From Streptomyces sindenensis (GTDB lineage: Bacteria > Actinomycetota > Actinomycetes > Streptomycetales > Streptomycetaceae): 64,000 bases of DNA. The notes under the pieces are model-generated. The model was not told the DNA's origin and did not search any database. It saw nothing but the letters and a program-made list of their open reading frames with translations. Location of the stretch: contig NZ_BMSG01000018.1 in the NCBI RefSeq assembly GCF_014649035.1, positions 1 through 64,000 on the forward strand, read 5' to 3'. Position 1 is the first letter of the stretch, and every line of letters begins with the position of its first letter. Position numbers and translations under genes: made by a program. Shown one piece after another: positions 32,466-40,100 of this stretch.

Positions 32466-34985
32466 GTGACTCCCAACGACGACCAGACCCCCCGCACCCC
32501 GGACAACCTGGACGACCAGCTCCCCCCGTCCCTCTTCGCCCCACCGGGCAGGGGGACCCCGCCGCCGCTGTTCGGCCCGGTCGCGGAGAAGACCCCGCGG
32601 CGGGTCCCGGAGCCCGCGCCTGTGCCGCCGGAGAAGAGCGGGGCGGGCGGTACGCCGCCGCCGTTGTTCCGCCCGGTGGGTGACGGTGCCCCGCTGCCGG
32701 AGGCCGAGCGTGTGCCCGTGGCGCCGGAGAAGCGGGGCGCGGGCGGCACGCCGCCGCCGTTGTTCCGCCCGGTGGGTGACGGTGCCCCGCTGCCGGAGGC
32801 CGAGCGCGTACCTGTGGCGCCGGAGAAGCGGGACGCGGGCGGCACGCCGCCCCCGTTGTTCCGCCCGGTGGCCGACCGGACTCCGCCGCCGGACGCCGAA
32901 CCCGCGCACGGGCCGGAGCAGAAGCCCGCGCGTGGGCCGGAGGGCGGGCTTGCCCGGGGGTCGGAGGGCGAGCATGGCCGGGTGGTGCCGGCGGGTGACC
33001 AGGCCCCGCCGCCCGGGAACGGCAAGGCCCCGTCCGCCCCGCCCCGGACCGTCGCCCCGGAGCCCCCGGACGTGAGCCGGCACCCGGGGCCGGCCGCGGA
33101 CCGCCCGGCCCCCGCCTCCCCTGTCGCGAAGGGCCCGGCGGCCGACGGCCCGGCCCCCGCTCCGGTGCGCCCGGCGGCCGAGGGCTCCGCTTCCGCTCCG
33201 GTGCGCCCGGCGGCTGAGGGCTCCGCTTCCGCTCCGGTGCGCCCGGCGGCTGAGGGCTCCGCCTCCGCTCCGGTGCGCCCTGGCGTCGACGGCCCGGCTC
33301 CCGCCCCCCTTGCCGCGAAGGGCCCGGCGGCCGACGGCCCGGCCCCCGGCCCCGTGCGCCCGGCCGCCGAGGGCCCGGCCCCCGGCCCCGTGCGCCCTGG
33401 CGTCGAAGGCCGTGGCCCTGCCCCTGCCCCTGCCCCTGGCCGCCCGGCTGCTGATGGGCGCGGTTCCGCCTCGGGCCGCCCGGCAGCCGAGCGGCCCGCT
33501 CCTGGCGCTGACGGACCCGCTCCCGCCTCTCCCCGCCCGGCCGCCGGAAGCGCCTCCCGCCCCGTCCCCCTCGACGGCAACCTGCATCTCAAGCCCGTCC
33601 GGCGTTTGAGGACGGAACCCTCGGCGGAGTGGACCCCGCATCCTTCTTACGGGGCCGAGCCCGAAAGCCCGAAGCGTGAGGCCGGGGGCACGTCCGTCAA
33701 GGGGACCGGCCCCGGGCCCGACACCGAGTTGGACCTCGTCCTGGACCTGGCCCCCGGCGACCGCGCCGCCTCGGCCACCTTCTCCGTGCCGGCACCGGCC
33801 ACCGCACCGGCCACCGCCCCGGCCGCCGCGACCACCGCGACGACCGCCGGCCCGGGCCGCCGCCACTCGGTCATCGCCAACGAGACCACCGCCTCCATCC
33901 CCGTACACCTCCTCTTCCGGGACGACCAGGAGCCGGCCGACGGCGCGGCGGCGCTGCCCGGGCCCGGGGCCGTCGTCCACCGGCCCGCCGGTGACCGCGC
34001 GCCCGCCACCCGGCGGCCCCCCGAGCCGCGGTCGCCGCAGACGCGGGTGCGGCCCTCCACCCGGCCCGCCCCGGTCGCCGACCCCCGCCTCGCCGAGCGG
34101 CCCGGGCCCGCCCTGTCCGGTTACGCCGCCCTCCTCGCCGGTGCCGCCGGAACCGCGGGCGCGCTGGCCGTCCTGTGGTGGCGCGGCGCGTTGCCCGCCG
34201 GCTGGCAGAGCGCGGTCGGCCTCACCCCCCGGCCCGACCTCGGCATCGGCATCGGCGCCTGGGCCGTACTCGCCCTCCTCGCCACCCTCGTGCTCCTCGC
34301 GCTCGGCGGCCTCGGCCGGGGCCGGGTCGGCTACGCGTGGGTGCTGACGCTCTTCGGCGACTACCGGGGCAGCGTCCGCCGCACCGGCCTGGTCTGGGTC
34401 TCACCCCTCCTGCTGCGCCGCCGCGTCGACGTACGCCTGCGGCACTGGCGCAGCGAACCGCTGCCCGCCGTCGACGCCAACGGCACCGCCCTGCGCGTGG
34501 TCGTCCTCGTGGTGTGGCGGATCAAGGACACCGTCCGGGCCGTCCTCGGCATCGAGGACCACGAGGCGTATCTGAGCGCCCAGGTCGAGGCCGCGATGGC
34601 CCGGGTCCTCTCGCAATTGCCCGCCGACGCGTTCCACGAGGACGCCCCGACCCTGCGCGACGCGGAGGCCGTCGGCGACGCGCTGACCCGGATGCTGAAG
34701 GCGGACTGCGAACCGGTCGGCGTCGAGGTGTACTCCGCACAGCCGACCGGCATCGAGTACGCCCCCGAGGTCGCGGCCGCCATGCAGCGCCGCCGGATCG
34801 CCGCGATCGACTCCCGGCACCGCGACAGCGTGCTCACCTCCGTGGTGGACGCCGTCGACGACACGGTCAACCGGCTCACCACGCGCGGCATCGTCGAGCT
34901 CGACGACTACGAACGCAAGGCGCTCGTCAAGGACTTGACGGTCGCCTTCTACACCGGACGCAGTGGGGGAGGGGACGGGGCCTGA
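32466..34985 (+). CDS. large Pro/Ala-rich SPFH (band 7) membrane protein
   Basis: This 839-aa protein starts at a GTG behind AGGAACAGGG; an in-frame GTG at 32424 overlaps the previous stop. Residues 1-480 are disordered and Pro/Ala-rich, with a 32-aa repeat present about four times and a 12-aa repeat present three times. Two membrane spans lie at about 545-565 and 590-618. An SPFH/band 7 domain fills the C-terminus (about 620-835), with VVVWRIKDTVRAVLGI and a VYSAQPTGIEY strand. SPFH proteins organise membrane complexes. Its position suggests it scaffolds the glycan machinery, which is inference. Confidence 0.82.
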   Translation: MTPNDDQTPRTPDNLDDQLPPSLFAPPGRGTPPPLFGPVAEKTPRRVPEPAPVPPEKSGAGGTPPPLFRPVGDGAPLPEAERVPVAPEKRGAGGTPPPLFRPVGDGAPLPEAERVPVAPEKRDAGGTPPPLFRPVADRTPPPDAEPAHGPEQKPARGPEGGLARGSEGEHGRVVPAGDQAPPPGNGKAPSAPPRTVAPEPPDVSRHPGPAADRPAPASPVAKGPAADGPAPAPVRPAAEGSASAPVRPAAEGSASAPVRPAAEGSASAPVRPGVDGPAPAPLAAKGPAADGPAPGPVRPAAEGPAPGPVRPGVEGRGPAPAPAPGRPAADGRGSASGRPAAERPAPGADGPAPASPRPAAGSASRPVPLDGNLHLKPVRRLRTEPSAEWTPHPSYGAEPESPKREAGGTSVKGTGPGPDTELDLVLDLAPGDRAASATFSVPAPATAPATAPAAATTATTAGPGRRHSVIANETTASIPVHLLFRDDQEPADGAAALPGPGAVVHRPAGDRAPATRRPPEPRSPQTRVRPSTRPAPVADPRLAERPGPALSGYAALLAGAAGTAGALAVLWWRGALPAGWQSAVGLTPRPDLGIGIGAWAVLALLATLVLLALGGLGRGRVGYAWVLTLFGDYRGSVRRTGLVWVSPLLLRRRVDVRLRHWRSEPLPAVDANGTALRVVVLVVWRIKDTVRAVLGIEDHEAYLSAQVEAAMARVLSQLPADAFHEDAPTLRDAEAVGDALTRMLKADCEPVGVEVYSAQPTGIEYAPEVAAAMQRRRIAAIDSRHRDSVLTSVVDAVDDTVNRLTTRGIVELDDYERKALVKDLTVAFYTGRSGGGDGA
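32541..32890 (+). repeat. 96-bp in-frame tandem repeat in the SPFH gene
   Basis: The sequence around CCGTTGTTCC recurs at exactly 96-bp spacing (32565, 32661, 32757, 32853). The second and third units are nearly identical and the outer ones have diverged. It encodes a 32-aa unit with GGTPPPLFRPV. Confidence 0.85.
33165..33272 (+). repeat. 36-bp in-frame tandem repeat, three units
   Basis: Units start at 33165, 33201 and 33237 and encode VRPAAEGSASAP. They differ at only two or three bases. A degenerate fourth unit begins at 33273. Confidence 0.85.
33595..33619 (+). repeat. 25-bp dispersed Streptomyces repeat inside the SPFH gene
   Basis: Contains the core GTCCGGCGTTTGAGGACG. A 24/25 match lies on the opposite strand at 56381-56405 in an intergenic gap. 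This copy is read through in frame as part of the Pro-rich region (PVRRLRTE). Confidence 0.7.
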
Positions 34986-35049
34986 GAGCCCGGGGAGGCG
35001 CCGAGGAGGTTGCCGGGCGGCTCGCAGGGCCGCCGGAATATGACGCTCA

Positions 35050-35102
35050 TTGGTCTGGACATGTTCACGGCGCGTCAATAATCTAAGACTTGGTCTAGAC
35101 CG
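35050..35102. promoter_or_regulatory. two DasR-like operator sites before the LPMO gene
   Basis: GGTCTAGACC at 35092-35101 is the perfect core of the DasR-responsive element. A weaker copy, GGTCTGGACA, lies at 35052-35061, exactly 40 bp upstream. Chitin-degradation genes of Streptomyces are controlled by DasR through such sites, so GlcNAc-6-phosphate derepression is expected. Paired sites in chitinase promoters are known. Confidence 0.75.
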
Positions 35103-35196
35103 CAGCACCGTGTCACGCACAGCACTCCGTACCAAGCGCGCAGCAGTCGAGCAATGCTCATGGAACCTCCCCCACGTTCTAGAGGAGCGACAGCCC

Positions 35197-35787
35197 ATGC
35201 GGAAAAAGGCAAGCGCGGCCGTGATCGGCCTGGCGATAGCGGGCGCTTCGGTGCTCGCGGCCCCCAGCGCCAGCAGCCACGGCTACACGGACTCCCCGAT
35301 CAGCCGTCAGAAACTCTGTGCCAACGGCACGGTGACCGGCTGCGGCAACATCCAGTGGGAGCCGCAGAGCGTCGAGGGCCCCAAGGGCTTCCCGGCGGCA
35401 GGACCGGCGGACGGCAAGATCTGCTCCGGCGGCAACGGACAGTTCGCCCAGCTCGACGACCCGCGTGGCGGCAACTGGCCCGCCACCCAGGTCACCGGCG
35501 GACAGGGCTACAGCTTCCGCTGGCAGTTCACCGCCCGGCACCGGACCAGCGACTTCCGCTACTACATCACCAAGAACGGCTGGGACCCCACCAAGCCGCT
35601 CACCCGTGCCGCGCTCGAATCGCAGCCCTTCATGACCGTGCCCTACGGCAACCAGCAGCCGCCGTCCACCCTGACCCACCAGGGCACGATCCCCACCCAG
35701 AAGAGCGGCAAGCACATCATCCTCGCCGTGTGGAATGTCGCGGACACCACCAACGCGTTCTACGCCTGCTCCGACGTCAAGTTCTGA
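35197..35787 (+). CDS. lpmP: AA10 lytic polysaccharide monooxygenase (LpmP)
   Basis: This 196-aa secreted copper enzyme cleaves crystalline chitin-like or cellulose-like chains. The signal peptide (1-27) is cut before H28 (HGYTDSPISR), giving the N-terminal histidine of the copper brace. H115 in TARHRTSDFRYY is the second brace histidine. The C-terminal AFYACSDVKF supplies the axial aromatic and a disulfide Cys. There is no carbohydrate-binding module. It has AGAGGAG upstream and DasR-like sites in the promoter. It is the last gene of the cslA/glxA region and fits the LpmP role in tip glycan export. Confidence 0.9.
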   Translation: MRKKASAAVIGLAIAGASVLAAPSASSHGYTDSPISRQKLCANGTVTGCGNIQWEPQSVEGPKGFPAAGPADGKICSGGNGQFAQLDDPRGGNWPATQVTGGQGYSFRWQFTARHRTSDFRYYITKNGWDPTKPLTRAALESQPFMTVPYGNQQPPSTLTHQGTIPTQKSGKHIILAVWNVADTTNAFYACSDVKF

Positions 35788-35810
35788 CGCTCCGGTGGTC
35801 GTGCGGCGCC

Positions 35811-36023
35811 ATGAGGAGTACCGGCACCGTCGCGGAGCTCGTACGCCGTCAATGGGGTGACCACCGGTCCGCCCTGAAGCACGGCCCCACCGTGCTCAGT
35901 CATCACCAGGTGGTCGAGGGCGCCGCCGCGCGGGCGGCGCTCCTCGCGGATCTGCGGCCACGCGGCGGCGTACCGCACCCCGGCGTCCTGCTCGACCACG
36001 CCGTTTCCGGCCGGAACGCATGA
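35811..36023 (+). pseudogene. N-terminal remnant of an acyl-CoA ligase
   Basis: This 70-codon frame starting MRSTGTVAELVRRQWGDHR resembles the first about 60 residues of Streptomyces AMP-dependent fatty-acid CoA ligases (then LSHHQVVEGAAARAALLADL and PHPGVLLD). The homology stops at VLLD, and the last residues and stop codon are formed by the left arm of the hairpin at 36008. The adenylation domain is absent. It looks like a gene with its body deleted, leaving the start and a terminator. Confidence 0.6.
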
Positions 36024-36056
36024 GTGGGTCTTGGACCCGCTCATGCGTTCCGGCCG
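36008..36056 (+). terminator. long hairpin ending the acyl-CoA ligase remnant
   Basis: The arms 36008-36030 and 36034-36056 form a 23-bp stem with one G-T wobble and a TTG loop. The remnant's TGA lies within the left arm. Confidence 0.8.
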
Positions 36057-36135
36057 ACGGGCGGACAGGGACCGGAGGTCTCGGTGCCCGCTCACCCGGT
36101 ACGAGGAGGAGGGCGGAGCGTCATGAGCGCGGGAA

Positions 36136-36176
36136 ACACAGTGGGCGGTCTCCGCGAAGGAGACCGCCCACTGTGT
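36136..36176 (-). terminator. terminator of tRNA-Lys copy 2
   Basis: An 18-bp perfect stem (36136-36153 with 36159-36176) closes on a GCGAA loop, starting 5 nt beyond the tRNA 3' end. Confidence 0.8.
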
Positions 36177-36180
36177 GTCG

Positions 36181-36254
36181 TGCGCCGTCAGGGACTCGAA
36201 CCCCGGACCCGCTGATTAAGAGTCAGCTGCTCTAACCAACTGAGCTAACGGCGC
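36181..36254 (-). tRNA. tRNA-Lys(CTT), copy 2
   Basis: The 74-nt sequence is identical to copies 1 and 3. Anticodon CTT sits in loop CTCTTAA and no CCA is encoded. Confidence 0.97.
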
Positions 36255-36268
36255 CTGCTGACTCGAAA

Positions 36269-36274
36269 ATAATA
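36269..36274 (-). promoter_or_regulatory. -10 box of tRNA-Lys copy 2
   Basis: TATTAT on the minus strand ends 14 nt before the tRNA 5' end. It is the strongest -10 of the three tRNA-Lys promoters; the -35 is unclear. Confidence 0.55.
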
Positions 36275-36340
36275 CCTGGTCCCGAGGGGTGCTGATGACA
36301 CCCTCCGCCCGGGACCCCCCGGAGCCCGCCCAAGCCCCGC

Positions 36341-36892
36341 CTAAGCCGTCCTGTGCCCGCCCACCGCGTCCGGGATCAGCGGCCCGATCCAGGCGGCGAA
36401 CGGCTCCCGCAGCTCCTCGCCCGCCGACCGGGCGATCTCGTTCGGATCCTCGGCGGCCTCCAGGCCGAAGCGGTCGCGCAGCCAGGCCCGGAACGCGGGG
36501 TTCTCCGGGCAGCGGCCGTTCCCGTCGCCGCCGCCCTCCTCCTCGCGCTCGTCGAAGTAGTCCAGGCGGTCCCAGCCGCACATCGGCTCCCAGCCGGAGG
36601 CGAGGATGCGCAGCAGCTCGGGCAGATCGCGGGCCACCACATGGACGCCCCCCTCGTCGCCGAGGAGGAGCACCGGCAGCGTGGCGAGGTCGGTGCGCTC
36701 GTCCCGCAGCCAGATCGCGTAGGTCGAGCCGGAGTCGTTGGCCTGCGCGAAGGGCCGGATGTGGTCGGAGAGCTGCGGATATCCGGCGTCGTCCTCGCCG
36801 AACGGGATCAGCTCGAAGCCGGGAGTGAAGTAGTCGTCGACGCTGTCCTCGAACTCCTTCAGGAGGTTCAGCGCGGGTACCGGTGCGTACAT
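36341..36892 (-). CDS. hypothetical acidic protein, possibly SMI1/KNR4-like
   Basis: This 183-aa soluble acidic protein has no signal or membrane span. Features such as FELIPFGEDDAGYPQL, STYAIWLRDE and VLLLGDEGGVHVVARDLPELLRIL resemble the layout of SMI1/KNR4 (SUKH) domain proteins, but the match is by eye and weak. It lies 40 nt after the IclR gene on the same strand and may be its operon partner. The C-terminal 40 residues are not distinctive. Confidence 0.6.
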   Translation of the reverse strand: MYAPVPALNLLKEFEDSVDDYFTPGFELIPFGEDDAGYPQLSDHIRPFAQANDSGSTYAIWLRDERTDLATLPVLLLGDEGGVHVVARDLPELLRILASGWEPMCGWDRLDYFDEREEEGGGDGNGRCPENPAFRAWLRDRFGLEAAEDPNEIARSAGEELREPFAAWIGPLIPDAVGGHRTA

Positions 36893-36932
36893 GACGGTGA
36901 GGTTACTGCCTGCGCCGTCCGGTGCCCGGACG

Positions 36933-37691
36933 CTACAGCGCCAGCGACAGCAGGACCGGCGCCGCCCGGCGGCTCAGTGTCTCGGCCGCCGACCGCAGTC
37001 GGTGCGCGTCCTCGATCGGCAGCGACAGGGCGAGGCAGCCCGCGGCGGAGCCGGCCGTCAGCGGCACGGCCGCGCAGACGGTGCCCACCGCGTACTCCTG
37101 GAGGTCCAGCACCGGAACCGTGGCGGACTGGGCGTCCAGCTGGGAGAAGAGGATCTTCTCGTCGGTGATCGTCCGCGAGGTGAGCCGGGCCGTCCGGTGC
37201 CGGGAGATGTGGTCGCGCCGCCCGTCGTGGTCGAGCTGGGCCAGCAGGCACTTGCCGACCGCGCTGGCGTGCGCCGAGGAGCGGAAGTCCACCCACTCGT
37301 TGACCGCGGGGGTGAGCGGTCCGTCCGCGACCTGGGTCACACTGACCTCACCGTCCACATAGCGGCTGAGGTAGACGGCCGCGCCGACGGAGTCGCGCAG
37401 CTCGGACAGGGTGAGCCGGAGGCGGTCCTCCAGGGCCTGGCGGCGGGCCGCCCCGGAGCCGAGCAGCAGCAGGGACGCGCCGATGACGTACGCGCCGTCG
37501 CCGACCTGCTCCACATACCCCTCGCGGCGCAGCGTGAGCAGGAGGGAGGCGAGGTGGCCGGTCGGCAGCCCCGTCTCGCGGGAGATCTGGGCATCGGTCA
37601 CACCGTTGCCGTGCTTGGAGACCGATTCGAGCACGCGCAGGGCGTACTGCACCGAATGGAACGGCGCGGTCGGCTCGGGCTTCAATGCCAC
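36933..37691 (-). CDS. IclR-family transcriptional regulator
   Basis: This 252-aa regulator has an N-terminal winged helix (about residues 12-70, with VTDAQISRETGLPTGHLASLL) and a C-terminal IclR effector domain (about 85-250). The latter includes DFRSSAHASAVGKCLLA, the usual effector-pocket region, and GTVCAAVPL. It follows the transporter operon 167 nt after ehuA on the same strand. It is a candidate regulator of that operon, and a 12-bp palindrome lies in the gap. Confidence 0.87.
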   Translation of the reverse strand: MALKPEPTAPFHSVQYALRVLESVSKHGNGVTDAQISRETGLPTGHLASLLLTLRREGYVEQVGDGAYVIGASLLLLGSGAARRQALEDRLRLTLSELRDSVGAAVYLSRYVDGEVSVTQVADGPLTPAVNEWVDFRSSAHASAVGKCLLAQLDHDGRRDHISRHRTARLTSRTITDEKILFSQLDAQSATVPVLDLQEYAVGTVCAAVPLTAGSAAGCLALSLPIEDAHRLRSAAETLSRRAAPVLLSLAL

Positions 37692-37817
37692 GGTGTCCCC
37701 CTACCAGGTTGTGACCGCAAGCTTTCGCCCCACGATAGCCGCCGGGAGGCCCCCGTGGGGCGGCAGTTGACGAGTCAGTAGGGGCGCCCCGGAGCTGTCA
37801 TCTGGGGCGCACCCGTC

Positions 37818-37829
37818 TGGCATATGCCA
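37818..37829. promoter_or_regulatory. 12-bp palindrome upstream of the IclR gene
   Basis: TGGCATATGCCA is a perfect palindrome 127 nt before the IclR start and 30 nt after the ehuA stop. It may be an operator; no second copy was found near the ehuB promoter. Confidence 0.3.
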
Positions 37830-37858
37830 CCGTCATGGGCGGTGGGGAACCGGCGAGG

Positions 37859-38716
37859 TCACAGCACCGCGTTGAGGAACTCGCGCGTACGTTCGTGTGA
37901 CGGATCCGAGAAGATTTTTTCCGGGGATCCGGACTCCACGACCCGTCCCGCGTCGAACATCAGCACCTTCTCCGAGACGTCCCGGGCGAAGTTCATCTCA
38001 TGGGTCACACAGACCATGGTGATGTCGGTGTTGCGGGCGATGTCCTCCAGCAGCTCCAGCACGCCCGCCACCAGCTCCGGGTCGAGCGCCGAGGTCACCT
38101 CGTCCAGCAGCAGGATCTCCGGCTCCATCGCCAGCGCCCGCGCGATCGCCACCCGCTGCTGCTGGCCGCCGGAGAGCTGGGAGGGGTGGGCGTCGACCTT
38201 CGCCGAGAGCCCGACCAGGTCCAGCAGCTCCCGGGCCCGGACCTCCGCCTCCTCGCGGCTCTTGCCGAGCACGCTGACCGGGGCCTCGGTGATGTTCTCG
38301 ATCACCTTCATGTTCGGGAAGAGGTTGAACTGCTGGAAGACCATCCCGATCTTCTTCCGGGACTCGCGCAACTGCTTCTCGCCCGCCGGCTTCAGCGAAC
38401 CGTCCGGGGTGCGGACGTGGGTCAGCGGTGAGCCGTCGACCCAGATCACGCCGCCGCTGACCTTCTCCAGCGTCATCAGCAGCCGCAGGATCGTGGTCTT
38501 GCCCGAGCCGCTGGGCCCGATCAGGGTGACGTGCTCGCCGCGGTCGACGGTGAAGTCCAGCTCGTCCAGGACCACATGGTCGCCGTAGCGCTTGACCACC
38601 TTGTCGAACCGCACCAGCGGCTCACCGGTGCGGGCCGCGGCCGGTACGGCGTCCTCGGGAGCGGCGGCCGGCCCGGACGACTCCGTCTTCTTCAGGGGGA
38701 GGGGTTCAGTGGCCAA
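37859..38716 (-). CDS. ehuA: amino-acid/ectoine-type ABC ATPase (EhuA-like)
   Basis: This 285-aa ATPase of the polar amino acid group has Walker A GPSGSGKTT (about residue 68), Q-loop VFQQFNLFPN, signature LSGGQQQRV, Walker B ILLLDEVTSALDPE and an H-loop in CVTHEM. The N-terminal 30 residues are a variable extension. Its start overlaps ehuD by 11 nt. The gene order binding protein-permease-permease-ATPase matches ehuBCDA of ectoine/hydroxyectoine importers. Another amino acid derivative is possible. Confidence 0.8.
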   Translation of the reverse strand: MATEPLPLKKTESSGPAAAPEDAVPAAARTGEPLVRFDKVVKRYGDHVVLDELDFTVDRGEHVTLIGPSGSGKTTILRLLMTLEKVSGGVIWVDGSPLTHVRTPDGSLKPAGEKQLRESRKKIGMVFQQFNLFPNMKVIENITEAPVSVLGKSREEAEVRARELLDLVGLSAKVDAHPSQLSGGQQQRVAIARALAMEPEILLLDEVTSALDPELVAGVLELLEDIARNTDITMVCVTHEMNFARDVSEKVLMFDAGRVVESGSPEKIFSDPSHERTREFLNAVL

Positions 38717-39350
38717 GGCGCTTCTCCAGCTTTCTCATCAACAGCGACGTGGGGTAGCTCGCGACCAGGAAGATCAGGCCGGCGAGGGTGAACACCTCGG
38801 TGTAGGCGAAGTGGTCGGCCCCGTACTTCCGGGCCTCGAAGACCATCTCCTGCACCGTGATCACGGCGAGGAACGGCGTCTCCTTGAACATCGAGATCGC
38901 GTAGTTCCCGAGCGCGGGCAGCACATTGCGCACCGCCTGCGGCAGGATCACGGCCTGCCAGGTGCGCCGGGGCGAGAGCGACAGCGCGCGGCACGCCTCC
39001 CACTGGCCCTTCGGCACCCCGTCGATCCCGGCCCGGTAGACCTCGGAGGTGTACGCGGCGTAGTGGACCCCCAGCACCGCGATGCCGATGTACAGCGGCT
39101 CCACCGTGTTGAACAGAGCCGCCGCACCGACCAGCTGCACCAGCAGCGGGGTGGAGCGGACGAACTCCGTCACGACGCGCACCGGGACCGTCACGAACCT
39201 GCTGGGCGCCCGCCCGGCCATCGCGACGACCAGCCCCAGCACGGCCGCCACCAGGGTGCCGAGGACGGTCGCGAGCAGGGTGACCCGGAACCCCTCCAGC
39301 AGGAGCGGCAGGGACTCGCCGGCGGCGTCCCAGTCGAAGCCGTCGTTCAT
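38706..39350 (-). CDS. ehuD: ABC permease (EhuD-like)
   Basis: This 214-aa His/Glu-type permease has about five spans and the EAA loop WEACRALSLSPRRTWQAVILPQA (about residues 118-140). The ATG overlaps the ehuC stop (ATGA at 39347-39350). It works with EhuC as the transport channel. Confidence 0.8.
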   Translation of the reverse strand: MNDGFDWDAAGESLPLLLEGFRVTLLATVLGTLVAAVLGLVVAMAGRAPSRFVTVPVRVVTEFVRSTPLLVQLVGAAALFNTVEPLYIGIAVLGVHYAAYTSEVYRAGIDGVPKGQWEACRALSLSPRRTWQAVILPQAVRNVLPALGNYAISMFKETPFLAVITVQEMVFEARKYGADHFAYTEVFTLAGLIFLVASYPTSLLMRKLEKRLGH

Positions 39351-40078
39351 CGGGTACCTCCCACGGCGGTCGTGGACGCGCTGCGGCTCTTGAACAGGCT
39401 CTTCGCGCCGGTGGCCAGGCCGAGCCGCCGCTTGGCGCTCCGCTCCAGCAGGTTCATCAGCATCGTCAGCGCGTAGGCCAGCACGAAGTAGGCGGCCAGC
39501 AGGGTCAGATAGGCGGTCACCGTCTCACCGGTACGGTCGCGCAGCTGCTGCACCACCGTCATCAGATCGGCGGCCGAGATCAGCCACAGCAGCGGGGTCG
39601 CCTTCAGCAACTGGATCAGCAGGTTGGTGAAGCTCGGGATCATCTGCACCCACGCCTGCGGCAGGATCACCTTCCACAGCCGCCTGGCCGGACTCAGGTT
39701 GAGGGCGATCGCCGCCTCGTACTGCCCGCGCGGTACGGAGTTGATGGCTCCCCGCACCACTTCGGCGCCGTACGCACCGAAGTTGAGGCCGAACGCGACC
39801 ACCCCGCAGATCAACGGCTCCAGTTCGTAGCCGGTCAGCAGCGGCATCGCGTAGTAGAGCCAGAACAGCTGGATGTAGAGGGAGGTGCCCCGGAAGAACT
39901 CCACGACCACCCGGGAGAAGCCGCGGGCCAGGAGCAGCCTGCTGCCCGCCATGAGCCCGAGCGCGAAGGCCAGCACTCCGGCCAGCAGCGCGCCCAGGAC
40001 CGTGGCCTGGAGCGTCACCCACAGGCCCGAGCGGACCTGGGGGAGCTCCTCGACGAGGAGGGAGAAGAAGTCATTCAT
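39347..40078 (-). CDS. ehuC: ABC permease (EhuC-like)
   Basis: This 243-aa permease of the polar amino acid family has five spans and the EAA loop YEAAIALNLSPARRLWKVILPQAW (about residues 120-143). It starts 22 nt after the ehuB stop. Confidence 0.8.
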   Translation of the reverse strand: MNDFFSLLVEELPQVRSGLWVTLQATVLGALLAGVLAFALGLMAGSRLLLARGFSRVVVEFFRGTSLYIQLFWLYYAMPLLTGYELEPLICGVVAFGLNFGAYGAEVVRGAINSVPRGQYEAAIALNLSPARRLWKVILPQAWVQMIPSFTNLLIQLLKATPLLWLISAADLMTVVQQLRDRTGETVTAYLTLLAAYFVLAYALTMLMNLLERSAKRRLGLATGAKSLFKSRSASTTAVGGTR

Positions 40079-40100
40079 GCGTGCGTCCCCGCCCGCCCCG

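Noticed and set aside
32541..33272. Regular repeats considered as a CRISPR array
   Set aside because: The units are contiguous, in frame and without unique spacers, so they are protein repeats. No cas genes are present; the Cas4-like nuclease at 53307 has no CRISPR context.
35811..36023. Acyl-CoA ligase remnant as a genuine small gene
   Set aside because: The ligase similarity ends abruptly at a hairpin and no adenylation motif is left; kept as a pseudogene.
36181..36254. tRNA-Lys as an integration (att) site
   Set aside because: The copies are full length with their own promoters, and no integrase gene or partial 3' tRNA duplicate is seen nearby.
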